NCBI GenBank assembly: GCA_051024685.1
Contig: JAZHPA010000034.1
Coordinates: 1 to 27,257, forward strand
Source: UBA12545 sp051024685
GTDB lineage: Bacteria > Bacillota > DSM-521 > Neomoorellales > Neomoorellaceae
Direction: 5' to 3'
Length of the DNA stretch: 27,257 bases
In this document: one piece after another, positions 1 through 6,935 of the stretch
Layout of the letters: every line of letters begins with the position of its first letter
Position numbering within the stretch: the stretch's first letter is position 1
Program-made: the position numbers and the translations under genes
The notes under the pieces: generated by a model
The model's database searches: none
The model's input: only the letters and a program-made list of their open reading frames with translations
What the model was told of the DNA's origin: nothing

Positions 1-5
1 GGTTC

Positions 6-38
6 CCGGCCCAATCGGCGTCCTTGCCGATGGGCCGG
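6..38. repeat. Strong hairpin at left edge
   Basis: Two arms (6-19 and 26-38) pair over about 13 bp with one bulged A and a 6-nt loop. Neither side has a T-run, so it does not look like an intrinsic terminator. It lies just outside the left copy of the edge repeat and may belong to the same mobile element. No gene is recognised in bases 1-91. Confidence 0.5.
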
Positions 39-91
39 TCTCGGACCTCCTATCCTCGACCCCGCCTCCGCTTTCGGGCAAAGCTCAAGTT

Positions 92-167
92 TGGCCAGCC
101 GCTCGGGTTTAGTCGCTCGCTTTCAAGTCCAAGCAGGCCTCCCTGGAAAAATGGGGATAGCTCAGGA
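92..167 (+). mobile_element. Left copy of inverted edge repeat (possible transposase 3' end)
   Basis: This stretch matches, with scattered mismatches and two single-base gaps, the reverse complement of 27181-27257. The core from GGTTTAGTCGCTCGC to CTCAGGA is plainly shared. In the frame reading SGLVARFQ-QAGLP most differences are silent, and the right copy then ends in a stop (KKWG*). This suggests both are 3' ends of a related coding sequence, perhaps a transposase, pointing inward. The left copy has lost two bases and now runs into the regulator remnant. The element family was not identified. Confidence 0.55.
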
Positions 168-168
168 C

Positions 169-424
169 ATCAGCTTTTTCTGCCACCCTTCCTTGCTCAG
201 ATTAATAGAATATGACAAAGAAAGACAAACGTGTCTTACTGAGACTTTACGTACGTACATCGACAATGGCAGGCATCAGACACTAACGGCCAAAATCCTA
301 CATGTACATCGGAGCACGCTGATTTATCGTCTGTAGAAGATCGAAAGCATAATGAATGTGGATCTGAATGATAGCGATACCGTTGGGCACAGGGGTACAA
401 TTTCCAGGAAACAAATACCATTAA
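169..424 (+). pseudogene. PucR/CdaR-type regulator, C-terminal remnant
   Basis: The translation CHPSLLRLIEYDKERQT, then LTETLRTYIDNGRH and LHVHRSTLIYRL, is the typical C-terminal helix-turn-helix (HTH_30) of PucR/CdaR-family activators. Just after YRL the frame meets TAG where the family normally has Gln or Glu (YRLxKIE), and the reading KIESIMNVDLND continues beyond it, so a single C-to-T change could explain the stop. A frame slip seems to follow near 380, with a stop at 422-424. The N-terminal sensory part is missing and the edge repeat abuts it directly, so the gene was probably cut by an insertion. PucR-type proteins often control adjacent catabolic genes, so this may be the lost regulator of the island (inference). 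A truncated product starting at an in-repeat ATG would lack the full DNA-binding helix. Confidence 0.75.
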
Positions 425-448
425 TTTGGCCCTTAGCCCTTACACACT

Positions 449-479
449 AGCGGGCCCCTTGCCTCTTCAGGGGCCCGCT
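449..479. terminator. Strong hairpin, probable bidirectional terminator
   Basis: An 11-bp perfect stem (449-459 with 469-479, AGCGGGCCCCT type) surrounds a 9-nt loop. It lies downstream of both the plus-strand regulator remnant and the minus-strand ferredoxin gene ending at 523. The T-tract is short (CTTT) on the plus side and missing on the minus side, so termination efficiency is uncertain. Confidence 0.55.
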
Positions 480-522
480 CTTTACCCCTGTCCCCGGAAA
501 CTCATACCACCTGGCCAGTTAT

Positions 523-858
523 TTAGGGGACAAACAGCACCATTTTCTTACCCTTGGCCGCCATCTTGGCTGCCAGCTCTTCCACCGGCCCGTACTCCAT
601 GGCCTTGCCCAGGCAGTGGTGGACACAGGCCGGTTGCTCTCCCCGGGATACCCGCTCCTCGCACAGATTGCAGAACTCCGTAGGAATCGGTATATAATCT
701 AATTCCCACCGATCAGGAGATACTTGCATGGGGCCTACCTCTGCGAGCTTGATCCCCCACTTACCCACGGGAAGATTCAGCTCCTTTTTGCAAGCTACTT
801 CGCAGCTATGGCAGCCGGTGCAGTACTCGTAATCGATCAACAGACCGTTGCGCGACAT
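523..858 (-). CDS. Two-cluster ferredoxin subunit of Mo/W-pterin oxidoreductase
   Basis: A 111-residue electron-transfer protein with eight cysteines in two groups: C13, C16, C19, C23 and C63, C66, C78, C82. This spacing (CxxCxxCxxxC, then CxxC-x11-CxxxC) fits two [4Fe-4S] clusters as in the Fe-S subunits of DMSO-reductase-family enzymes, but it is shorter than the usual four-cluster subunits of about 190 residues. The start was taken at ATG 858 because GGGAGGGG lies 6 bases upstream; the in-frame ATG at 864 touches that site. It follows the catalytic subunit by 121 bp on the same strand, so the two probably form a complex in which this protein passes electrons to or from the pterin subunit. 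No signal peptide is present, which implies a cytoplasmic location. Confidence 0.85.
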   Translation of the reverse strand: MSRNGLLIDYEYCTGCHSCEVACKKELNLPVGKWGIKLAEVGPMQVSPDRWELDYIPIPTEFCNLCEERVSRGEQPACVHHCLGKAMEYGPVEELAAKMAAKGKKMVLFVP

Positions 859-979
859 CTCCATCCCCTCCCATCGCTGTTCTTAACGGCCGGACCCAGG
901 CCCCGTTTACCTGTTGGTCCCGCCCATCGCAAGAGTGGTTTTCCACCGCTCCCCGTATAAGGCCTGCGGCGTCTGCTTC

Positions 980-3220
980 CTACTCCGCCTTATAGACCTT
1001 ACAGATAATGCACTTGAAGGGGGCACCAAAGCCGAGCTTGCCGATGTGCTTGTGCGGCACCAGCAGGTTAACGTTGGCCTCCCATACGCCGAAGAGACCG
1101 GGTTCATCGGCGACCTTCTCCGGGAACCACCATCCGTGCTGGGCGTGGATTACCTTCGGGTGGATGCCCACCGTCAGCTTGGCCTTCTGCTTGCACTTGC
1201 CGTACATGTTCTCAATGTAGACCCAATCCCCGTCCTTAATGCCTAGTTCGGCAGCGGTTTCCGGGTGAATCTCCACAATAGGATCGGGGTGTATTTCGCG
1301 TATGGTCCGTATTTGCCGGTGCTCCGAGTGGAACATGCCCCACAGCCTCGCTCCGGTCGTGAGTATGAAGGGGTATTCGCGCGCCAGTTCGGGAGTGCTG
1401 TAGGGGCTATAGGGCGGTTCTTCATAGTAGGGCAATGGATCGTCGCCCCACGCTTCGAATAGGACCGAATACAGCTCGATTTTACCCGAAGGAGTTAAGA
1501 ACCCGGGTTCGTTGTCTGGCCGGAGTTTTCCTGTTTCATACTTCCGGTATTCGTACGGCGGGTGAACGACTACCCGTTCCTTCAGCTCGTCAAAGGTTAT
1601 GCCCAGTTCAGGTTTGAGCTGGTCGGTGAAGAATTCTTTCACATCGTTCCAGGGCCAGGCCTTCGGATTAAGCCGTTTGCCGAGCTCGAGGCAGATCTCG
1701 ATGTCCGATTTGCATTCCCCGACTTGCAGGGCCTTGTTTATGGCCCCCACGAATATGGCATTGCGTCCGAAGTGGGTAACTACTATACCGTCGTGCTCCG
1801 CAAAGGTAGAGAGCGGCAGGAATATGTCCGCGAAGGCCATGGCTGTCGGGGTCATAAAGGTATCGGTGGCTACCGCGAACTCCATGTTCTTGAGGGCCCT
1901 GTACCACCTGTCCGGCGCCGCCGTATTGGTAGGTGATATGAGGTTAGTACTGTTGAACCAGGCCATCTTCAGGGGATACGGTTTGCCGGTCTCCAGAGCA
2001 TCCAGGGTTACATCAGGATGGGTCGTGGCCAAGGCATTGGCCAGGGCCGGGTATTCTTCCGCCCCCAATCTCTTGTTCCACAGCTCTTCCGAGAGCTCCA
2101 TCCTGGTTTCTATACGCCACTTGCCCAGCAACACGGCCGGCGGCCCCACGGTAATTCCTCCCGGCACGTCGATGTTGCCCGTTATGGCCGCCAGGGCCAG
2201 TATGGCGTGACCGATCTGTACGCCGTTGGGATTCTCGTCCACCGCCAGACCCCAGGTAATACTGGCAGGCTTGCTCCGGGCGAAGAACCTCGCCGCCTCC
2301 ACGATCTTCTCCTTCGGCACCCAAGTTATTTCCGCCACCTTCTCGGGCGGGTACTCCTGCACCCGTTCCTTGAGATCTTCAAACCCCGAGCACCACTTCT
2401 CCACAAATTCTTTATCGTAGAGCTCCTCATTAATGATTACATGAAGCATCCCCAAAGCAAGGGCCGCGTCCGTACCGGGCCTCAGCTGGAGCCAGTACTC
2501 CGCCCTGGAGGCGAGCCATGTCAGCCTGGGATCCACCACGATAATCTTGGTGCCCCTCTTCATCATGTCCACGATGGCATGGCCGTACAGCCCGTCGGGG
2601 TTGGACTTGATGGGGTCCTTACCCCATATGACTATACATTCCGGAAGCCTCCAGCCAGGATGGTCATAGCGGTCAGGATAGTAGCCGGCGAAGTCGATCT
2701 CCGGGTAGCCGGTACCGAGTACGTATTGAGTGATAGCACACCGGGGCCCGTAGCAGGACCAGCCGCTCAAAGAATAACACACGTTGGGCGTACCGAGGAC
2801 GGCAAAGCCCAAGGGATAGTAGTACAGGCAGGCCTGCCTTCCCGTCCCGCCGTATACCACTATAGACTCCGGCCCATACTTTTCCTTTATCTCGTTAACC
2901 TTATCGACTATGATGTCCCACGCCTCATCCCAGGAGATACGCTTCCACTTATTCTCTCCGCGTTCACCTACTCTTTTCATGGGGTAGATAATTCTCTGGG
3001 GATGGTGCACGTATTCAGGAAGAGAAAGGCACCTGATACACAGCCTCCCCTGACTGATGGGGTGCTCCGGGTCCCCCTCCACTTTAACCAACCTGTTGTC
3101 CTTCACATACAGCCGCAGTCCGCAGCCCACAGGGTGACAACCGGGGGGCGACCATGCACAAGTCCTCACGACTCTGTAGCCATCTTCTTCCCAAGTCCAG
3201 TCCTTCTTGGAGGTACTCAT
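980..3220 (-). CDS. Molybdopterin (Mo/W-bisPGD) oxidoreductase, catalytic subunit
   Basis: A 746-residue member of the DMSO-reductase superfamily. N-terminal cysteines C21, C28, C33 and C61 are the likely [4Fe-4S] ligands, followed by RISWDEAWD and by VIWGKDP and IIVVDPR, typical pterin-domain signatures. A Cys in the segment WSCYGPRC is a candidate metal ligand (inference). The C-terminal dinucleotide-binding domain is seen in IVEIHPETAAELGIKDGDWV and LLVPHKHIGK. There is no Tat signal, so it is cytoplasmic. ATG 3220 was chosen because AGAGGTGG lies about 8 bases upstream; an upstream in-frame start at 3244 would add eight residues of ribosome-site sequence. The substrate cannot be told: hydroxylation, dehydrogenation, transhydroxylation or hydration chemistries all occur in the superfamily. 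It is grouped with the ferredoxin subunit and with a zinc-ribbon gene upstream. Confidence 0.88.
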   Translation of the reverse strand: MSTSKKDWTWEEDGYRVVRTCAWSPPGCHPVGCGLRLYVKDNRLVKVEGDPEHPISQGRLCIRCLSLPEYVHHPQRIIYPMKRVGERGENKWKRISWDEAWDIIVDKVNEIKEKYGPESIVVYGGTGRQACLYYYPLGFAVLGTPNVCYSLSGWSCYGPRCAITQYVLGTGYPEIDFAGYYPDRYDHPGWRLPECIVIWGKDPIKSNPDGLYGHAIVDMMKRGTKIIVVDPRLTWLASRAEYWLQLRPGTDAALALGMLHVIINEELYDKEFVEKWCSGFEDLKERVQEYPPEKVAEITWVPKEKIVEAARFFARSKPASITWGLAVDENPNGVQIGHAILALAAITGNIDVPGGITVGPPAVLLGKWRIETRMELSEELWNKRLGAEEYPALANALATTHPDVTLDALETGKPYPLKMAWFNSTNLISPTNTAAPDRWYRALKNMEFAVATDTFMTPTAMAFADIFLPLSTFAEHDGIVVTHFGRNAIFVGAINKALQVGECKSDIEICLELGKRLNPKAWPWNDVKEFFTDQLKPELGITFDELKERVVVHPPYEYRKYETGKLRPDNEPGFLTPSGKIELYSVLFEAWGDDPLPYYEEPPYSPYSTPELAREYPFILTTGARLWGMFHSEHRQIRTIREIHPDPIVEIHPETAAELGIKDGDWVYIENMYGKCKQKAKLTVGIHPKVIHAQHGWWFPEKVADEPGLFGVWEANVNLLVPHKHIGKLGFGAPFKCIICKVYKAE

Positions 3221-3375
3221 GTTATCTTCCACCTCTTTCCACAATAGTCTTTTCTGCCGGCCCCCTCGGGGTCCGGCGACACCGGATAAACACTCCCGGA
3301 CTCAGGGTAGATGAAACCGCCGTCCTCTGTTTCTTTGAGGCGGCAATACTAAATCTGTTATATTCCGGCCTCCGG

Positions 3376-3402
3376 TTAGTAGTTAGTAGGACCTCGGGTG
3401 CC
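3376..3402. repeat. Shared intergenic motif, copy 1
   Basis: TTAGTAGTTAGTA (3376-3388) followed two bases later by ACCTCGGGTGCC (3391-3402). Both strings recur exactly at 19517-19529 and 19583-19594. Each site lies upstream of a minus-strand gene (here the pterin oxidoreductase at 3220). The function is unknown: a regulatory site, an RNA leader remnant or a small dispersed repeat are all possible. Confidence 0.45.
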
Positions 3403-3447
3403 GCAATGCAGGTGTTCCCCCTCTCTATTTCTCGTTCTCCCTCCCCT

Positions 3448-3588
3448 CTACTGCTTTTTACCCGCATCACCCAGGTCTACCTTACAGTGAGGGCATTTTT
3501 TCTGCTTAACTCCTTCGAAGACAGTTATTTCCTTCCCGCAGTTAGGACACTTAATCTTTCTGGATATGGCAGTGGGTCTGAAGCACAT
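3448..3588 (-). CDS. Small zinc-ribbon protein (46 aa)
   Basis: A 46-residue protein beginning MCFRPTAISRK with two CxxC knuckles, CPNC (C14, C17) and CPHC (C32, C35), separated by 14 residues, which is a classic zinc ribbon. A strong ribosome site (AAGGAGG) ends 9 bases before the ATG, so it is very likely translated. It ends 227 bp before the pterin oxidoreductase start on the same strand. From memory, small zinc-ribbon proteins starting with MCFRP-like sequence recur near Mo-enzyme genes in anaerobes, but that could not be checked. A role in assembly of, or electron flow to, the oxidoreductase is a guess. The protein's reality is much surer than its function. Confidence 0.75.
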   Translation of the reverse strand: MCFRPTAISRKIKCPNCGKEITVFEGVKQKKCPHCKVDLGDAGKKQ

Positions 3589-3889
3589 CACCTTCTACCT
3601 CCTTGGCTGTAGGATAAGTGATGACGGATGGCTACTTTTTGCAGCCGGTGCGGTAAGAACCCTTGTTGCTCTACTATTGCGATCACCGTCCGCGTCGCTC
3701 CTCAATGACCTAACGTCACTCCCCGAGATTAGTTTTTTGGCCCGTCCGGTCCCCTCATGGCTTGGCGCCGGCCACCCTCACCATGTGAAATCTTTAGCAA
3801 GATTCGTGCCAGGACTTCAGGGGCGAAGCACCCGGTTCCGGCCTGCCGAAAACCGACCAAGTAAGCTTGTAAGCATATAGAACTTTTTA
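3589..3889. other. Intergenic stretch with no recognised gene
   Basis: No convincing coding frame, tRNA or known riboswitch was recognised in these 300 bases. The minus strand carries the ribosome site of the zinc-ribbon gene at the left end. Several short GC-rich inverted segments occur (for example around 3765-3775), but none forms a clear terminator. Part of it may be the decayed 3' half of the broken gene upstream. Confidence 0.4.
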
Positions 3890-4169
3890 ATGATGATACT
3901 TGCTTTGCTTTTCACTTAGAGAATCGCTCTCTCAAAACGGGAAATTCACTACGCGTTACCACTTCTGCAGGAGGCATAGGTTTGCAGCACTGGTTCTAAT
4001 GTTTAGGTCTTGTCTTTTAATTTAAACTGAACCACTAAATTCTTTTCCTTACAAATAAATTCTTTTCCTTCAAACGCGCCTGATAAGCCGGATACCGCCA
4101 GGCTGCCAGATTAAAAAGCTTTGCCAGCCCCCACAACCTGACCCTAAACCGGAACCTTTCCGCCTGCAT
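3890..4169 (-). pseudogene. Broken small gene, possibly SCP2-like N-terminus
   Basis: From ATG 4169 the minus strand reads MQAERFRFRVRLWGLAKLF, then NLAAWRYPAYQARLKEKN, and then ends early as LFVRKRI*. A 20-nt tandem duplication lies exactly at the break (15-bp repeats at 4036-4050 and 4056-4070). Removing one unit restores a continuous reading KEKNLVVQFKLKDKT before a further stop at 4005-4003, and fragments such as VKSKASI appear in the same frame further on. The composition and pattern recall the N-terminus of small SCP2-sterol-transfer-like proteins (uncertain, from memory). No good ribosome site is at usual spacing. It is interpreted as a pseudogene with one frameshift duplication and several later stops. 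Confidence 0.5.
4036..4070. repeat. 20-bp tandem duplication
   Basis: TAAATTCTTTTCCTT occurs at 4036-4050 and again at 4056-4070, offset by exactly 20 bp. Because 20 is not a multiple of three, the duplication shifts the reading frame of the small gene that spans it. Confidence 0.8.
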
Positions 4170-4208
4170 CCCCTTGGTCGACCCCCTCTTCCTCCATACA
4201 TACAGGCT

Positions 4209-4231
4209 AGGCAGCCCTCTTCGGGCTGCCT
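4209..4231 (-). terminator. Hairpin downstream of CoA-transferase operon
   Basis: A 9-bp perfect stem (AGGCAGCCC, 4209-4217, with 4223-4231) surrounds a 5-nt loop, 24 bp after the stop of the last CoA-transferase gene. No T-run follows on the minus strand, so it may act as an mRNA 3'-end stabiliser rather than a classic terminator. Confidence 0.5.
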
Positions 4232-4254
4232 TAAGCCATCCAAAATTGCCAGTC

Positions 4255-4917
4255 CTAATCTACCTCCATAGTTGCTACCTTTTCGGGAATGATAAGCCTG
4301 GCGCCGGTACGCCGCTGTAACTCTTCAACCGTAATATCAGGAGCTATCTCTTTTAACAGCAAGCCCTGCTGAGTGACCTCGATAACCGCCAGTTCCGTAA
4401 CAATAAGATCCACTTCACCTTTGGCCGTAAGAGGAAGGGTGCACCGGGCAACGATTTTAGGACTGCCGTCCTTTAAATTGTGTTCTGTGGCTACAATCAC
4501 GCGTCTGGCCCCTACTACCAGGTCCATAGCGCCGCCCATACCGGGTACGAGCCTTCCCGGTATCATCCAGTTAGCCAGGTTCCCTTGCTCGTCTACCTCT
4601 AGCGCACCCAGTACGGTTACGTCCACGTGCCCGCCGCGGATCATCCCGAAGGATAGAGCGCTATCGAAACAGGCAGCGCCTGGAAGTAGGGTTACGGGTC
4701 GTCCTCCAGCGTCTACCACATCCCTGTCTTCCTGACCGGCTTCCGGTGCCGGTCCCATGCCTATCAGGCCGTTTTCCGACTGCAGCCATACTTTGATGTT
4801 AGGTGGGATATAGTTGGCCACCAGGGTGGGTAGCCCAATACCAAGGTTAACCACGTCACCATCCTTGAGTTCACGGGCCACTCGCTTGGCTATCACGGCT
4901 TTCTTATCTTCGGCCAT
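4255..4917 (-). CDS. atoA: CoA-transferase family I, beta subunit (AtoA-type)
   Basis: A 220-residue subunit carrying the catalytic glutamate in the motif SENGLIGMGPAP, which forms the glutamyl-CoA thioester intermediate in family I CoA-transferases. VNLGIGLPTLVANY near residue 25 and GGAMDLVVGARRVIV near residue 130 are typical of the beta subunit of acetoacetate/3-oxoacid CoA-transferases. AGGAGGT lies 7 bases upstream of ATG 4917, and the gene starts 21 bp after its alpha partner. Together they would move CoA from an acyl-CoA donor (acetyl-, succinyl- or butyryl-CoA) to acetoacetate or a related acid. In this window the likely partner reaction is activation of acetoacetate released by the beta-keto-acid cleavage enzyme at 17566-18402 (inference). 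Confidence 0.9.
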   Translation of the reverse strand: MAEDKKAVIAKRVARELKDGDVVNLGIGLPTLVANYIPPNIKVWLQSENGLIGMGPAPEAGQEDRDVVDAGGRPVTLLPGAACFDSALSFGMIRGGHVDVTVLGALEVDEQGNLANWMIPGRLVPGMGGAMDLVVGARRVIVATEHNLKDGSPKIVARCTLPLTAKGEVDLIVTELAVIEVTQQGLLLKEIAPDITVEELQRRTGARLIIPEKVATMEVD

Positions 4918-4938
4918 AACGCTTACCTCCTAAAAACT

Positions 4939-5589
4939 CTATGACTTTTGAACCAATATGTCTACCAGCACACCCGGCGTCACGATTACATCCGGGTCTA
5001 ACGTACCTATCTCGACTATTTCGTCGACCTCTGCGATAACCAAGTCGGCAGCCAGGGCCATGATGGGGTTGAAGTTTTTGGCCGCCCTCCTGTAAGTAAG
5101 GTTGCCAGCCTTGTCAGCTTTGTAGCCCTTGAGCAGCGCTACGTCTGCCTTTATGGGGGTTTCCAGTAGGTACTGCCGCCCGTTAACCACTATGATGCTC
5201 TTGTCTTTCTCCACGTCTGTACCTACCCCGGTGGGCGTCAATATACCTCCTAGCCCCACTCCACCGGCGCGTATCCGTTCTACCAAGGTACCCTGGGGAA
5301 TGAGGCTCACTTCGAGCTTCCCGCTGTTCATGAGCTGTCCGGTTACGGGGTTGGTCCCGATATGGGACGCGATGAGTTTCCTCAGACAGCCTGCTTCGAC
5401 TAGCTTCCCGTTGCCTCGTCCGGGAAAACAGGTGTCGTTGGAAATGAGGGTCAGTTCGCGCACCCCCCTCTCTACTAGGGCGTCGATCAGGGTTTCCGGT
5501 GTACCTACACCCATAAAGCCTCCTACCATGACAGTCATACCGTCCCGAATGTGGGCCACTGCTTCCCGGGCGCTTATTATTTCAGGCAT
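4939..5589 (-). CDS. atoD: CoA-transferase family I, alpha subunit (AtoD-type)
   Basis: A 216-residue alpha subunit with the glycine-rich oxyanion motif VGGFMGVGTPETLI near residue 22, SNDTCFPGRGNGKL, and the signature ALLKGYKADKAGNLTYRRAAKNFNP. The length and both motifs match AtoD/ScoA-type subunits. GGAGGTGG sits 7 bases before ATG 5589. It precedes the beta subunit and follows a thiolase by 128 bp, a normal arrangement for acetoacetate use: transfer of CoA to acetoacetate, then thiolysis to two acetyl-CoA. Exact substrate preference (acetoacetate, 3-oxoadipate, butyrate) cannot be read from sequence alone. Confidence 0.9.
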   Translation of the reverse strand: MPEIISAREAVAHIRDGMTVMVGGFMGVGTPETLIDALVERGVRELTLISNDTCFPGRGNGKLVEAGCLRKLIASHIGTNPVTGQLMNSGKLEVSLIPQGTLVERIRAGGVGLGGILTPTGVGTDVEKDKSIIVVNGRQYLLETPIKADVALLKGYKADKAGNLTYRRAAKNFNPIMALAADLVIAEVDEIVEIGTLDPDVIVTPGVLVDILVQKS

Positions 5590-5717
5590 AAATCCACCTC
5601 CAGCCGTTCTCTACAGTGTTGCTCCCTTCATACCCGGATATTGTCGTCCTGTATCCTCATGCTATCGTCAAAGGAACTTCCTTTGAACGCTTTAACGTTT
5701 TTAGAAGGTATCCCCAC

Positions 5718-6902
5718 CTAAGAAGCCCTTTCGACGACCGCCGCTACGCCCATTCCCCCACCAACACACAGGGTGGCGAGTCCATAACGACTCTGCCGCT
5801 TCTGCATTTCATAAAGAAGCGTTACCAGTATCCGGGCACCGCTCGCGCCTATGGGATGACCTAAGGCTATAGCCCCGCCGTTTACGTTGGTCTTGGCAAG
5901 GTCCAACTCCAGCTCCTTGGCTACGGCCAGGCACTGGGCAGCAAAGGCTTCGTTGGCTTCTACCAGGTCTATGTCCGCCAGGTTCAGCCCAGCTATTTTC
6001 AAGGCCTTGCGGCTGGCTTCTACGGGCCCAATGCCCATTATGCTGGGGTCCACTCCAGCCGACGCCCAGCTCCGTAAGACTGCCAGCGGCCTTAATCCCA
6101 GGCTTTCTGCTTTCCAGGAGGAGCATAAGACTACTGCGGTGGCAGCGTCGTTTATGCCGGAAGCGTTCCCCGCGGTGACGGTGCCGTCTTTTTTGAAGGC
6201 CGGCCGCAGTTTGGCCAGAGCCTCCAGCGTGGTGCCGAAACGGGGATGTTCGTCCTGGGCAAATTCTAATACCTCTCCCTTGGCCTGGGGAACCGCCACA
6301 GGAACGATCTCCTCCACGAACCGCCCTTCCTTTATAGCCTTCTCCGCCCTCTTTTGGCTTTCCAGGGCAAATAGGTCCTGTTCCTCCCGAGAGATGTGGT
6401 ATTTCTCGGCTAGGTTCTCGGCGGTAATACCCATGTGATAGTTGTTAAAGGCGTCCCACAGTCCGTCCAGGATCATTAAATCAACAACCTGCTGATCGCC
6501 CATACGCATGCCCCACCGGGCTCCGGGCAAAGCATAAGGCGCTTGGGACATGTTCTCCATTCCACCGGCTACAATTATATCTGCCTCGCCACCAGCGATA
6601 AGGCTTGCCCCTAGAGTTATAGCCCGCAGGCCAGAACCGCACACCATGTTTACGGTATAAGCCGGTACCTCTACCGGGATTCCGGCTTTTATGGCCGCCT
6701 GACGGGCCGGGTTCTGCCCCTGGCCGCCGAGCAAAACATTGCCCATTATGACCTCGTCTACTTGCGCCGGTTCTATCCTAGCCCGTCTAAGGGCCTCCCG
6801 TATTACTATTGCCCCCAGTTCCGATGCCGGCACATCCTTTAATGTTCCACCAAAGCGGCCTATAGCCGTCCGCACCGCGCTAACAATGACGACCTCGCTC
6901 AT
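5718..6902 (-). CDS. Acetyl-CoA acetyltransferase (thiolase) 1
   Basis: A 394-residue canonical biosynthetic/degradative thiolase. The nucleophile is C88 (VNMVCGSGL), with H349 (GHPIGASGAR) and C379 (LCVGGGMG) as acid/base, and NEAFAAQ at the usual place; all match PhaA/ThlA-type acetoacetyl-CoA thiolases. GGGGGT lies about 9 bases before ATG 6902. It lies between buk and the CoA-transferase genes, 33 bp after buk, so it probably splits acetoacetyl-CoA to two acetyl-CoA (or the reverse). It is clearly diverged from the second thiolase at 16371-17537, so the two likely have different acyl ranges. Confidence 0.93.
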   Translation of the reverse strand: MSEVVIVSAVRTAIGRFGGTLKDVPASELGAIVIREALRRARIEPAQVDEVIMGNVLLGGQGQNPARQAAIKAGIPVEVPAYTVNMVCGSGLRAITLGASLIAGGEADIIVAGGMENMSQAPYALPGARWGMRMGDQQVVDLMILDGLWDAFNNYHMGITAENLAEKYHISREEQDLFALESQKRAEKAIKEGRFVEEIVPVAVPQAKGEVLEFAQDEHPRFGTTLEALAKLRPAFKKDGTVTAGNASGINDAATAVVLCSSWKAESLGLRPLAVLRSWASAGVDPSIMGIGPVEASRKALKIAGLNLADIDLVEANEAFAAQCLAVAKELELDLAKTNVNGGAIALGHPIGASGARILVTLLYEMQKRQSRYGLATLCVGGGMGVAAVVERAS

Positions 6903-6935
6903 TTATTTTCTACCCCCGTCGCAGACCTTTTTTTC

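Noticed and set aside
91..336. 81-residue plus-strand protein starting within the edge repeat
   Set aside because: It is a chance fusion of the repeat with the truncated regulator tail; the helix-turn-helix is cut by a stop and no ribosome site is present.
1599..2210. 203-codon plus-strand frame
   Set aside because: It is a shadow of the catalytic oxidoreductase gene; low-complexity composition and no ribosome site.
2018..3247. 409-codon open frame on the plus strand opposite the pterin oxidoreductase
   Set aside because: No domain-like features; the opposite strand encodes a clear, full-length oxidoreductase with a ribosome site. GC-rich antisense frames commonly stay open.
5670..5690. Inverted repeat AAAGGAACTTCCTTT between thiolase 1 and atoD
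   Set aside because: Short, AT-rich stem with a one-base centre and no T-run; too weak to call a terminator or operator.
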